Below, one piece after another: positions 63,909 through 64,000 of a stretch of DNA of 64,000 nucleotides. The notes beneath the pieces are model-generated. The model saw only the letters and a program-made list of their open reading frames with translations. It made no database searches and was not told the origin of the DNA. Position 1 is the stretch's first letter, and every line of letters starts with the position of its first letter. Source of the stretch: Ianthella basta (Eukaryota; Porifera; Demospongiae; Verongiida; Ianthellidae); the NCBI GenBank assembly GCA_964019415.1, contig OZ025872.1:3416297-3480296 (forward strand), written 5' to 3'. Position numbers and translations under genes: made by a program.

Positions 63909-64000
63909 GTGTGTGTGTGTATCTGTGCACATCCCCTCACCTCAGAGTCACCCATTTGAGCAGGAGGTCCACACATGCAGTGGCCTCTGCCCCATACTGA
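63340..64000 (-). CDS. CKAP5/XMAP215-like TOG-domain gene fragment, copy 2
   Basis: The same three exons as copy 1 at 63941-64000 (cut by the window end), 63611-63746 and 63340-63475, with identical splice sites and protein sequence as far as read. The reading frame is intact in both copies, which fits a very recent duplication or two assembled versions of one locus. The gene should continue 5' beyond base 64000. Confidence 0.8.
63856..63925. repeat. (GT)n microsatellite
   Basis: The counterpart of the tract at 48642, between exons a and b of the second CKAP5-like copy. Confidence 0.9.

Overview
The window is animal nuclear DNA. Genes are split into many short exons with GT..AG introns, and (CA)n/(GT)n microsatellites are abundant. 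The gene families are metazoan: an ankyrin-Roc-COR (ROCO-type) protein, a CKAP5/XMAP215 TOG protein and a Cab45-like EF-hand protein. There are no operons, Shine-Dalgarno sites or CRISPR arrays. The species cannot be fixed from sequence alone. A marine invertebrate, possibly an early-branching one such as a sponge, is an inference from the ANK-Roc-COR architecture and the repeat-rich introns.

Region 1 (1 to 18.2 kb, minus strand) is a long series of ankyrin-repeat exons ending in a 2.1 kb exon with a P-loop/Roc-like GTPase and COR-like region; the 3' end lies beyond base 1. Exons 5374 to 145 splice together with matching phases and form one convincing gene. Eight more ankyrin exons (18183 to 7858) lie upstream on the same strand, and are either the 5' part of the same gene or a second related gene. 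Nearly all ankyrin exons are exactly 33, 34 or 68 codons and phase 0, and several were copied together with their introns.

Region 2 (18.2 to 27.1 kb) holds a small promoter-like segment near 20.05 kb and a plus-strand Cab45/SDF4-like gene that looks broken (ACG where ATG is expected, in-frame TAA, phase mismatch). It also holds several weak candidate exons, two hammerhead-core-like motifs, a T-box-like palindrome cluster, a G4-prone block, paired dispersed repeats and many CA/GT tracts.

Region 3 (27.1 to 64.0 kb) is dominated by two arrays of a 34-bp satellite (about 18.2 kb and 11.7 kb, close to half the window). Each array has the same layout: a unique-looking block B, a 58-bp minisatellite (3 or 6 copies), the 34-bp array, block A, then minus-strand exons of a CKAP5-like TOG domain. 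The second unit is collinear with the first and almost identical, but lacks an in-register 6,529 bp (192 monomers). A 200-N gap lies between the units. This is either a recent segmental duplication or two versions of one locus placed side by side by the assembler. An extra diverged copy of block A and a broken fragment of the Roc exon lie just left of the first unit.

The most notable signals are the 34-bp satellite with its nested higher-order structure beside CKAP5 exons, the modular ankyrin-exon expansion, and the decaying Cab45-like gene. All calls come from reading the sequence; no database search was possible.
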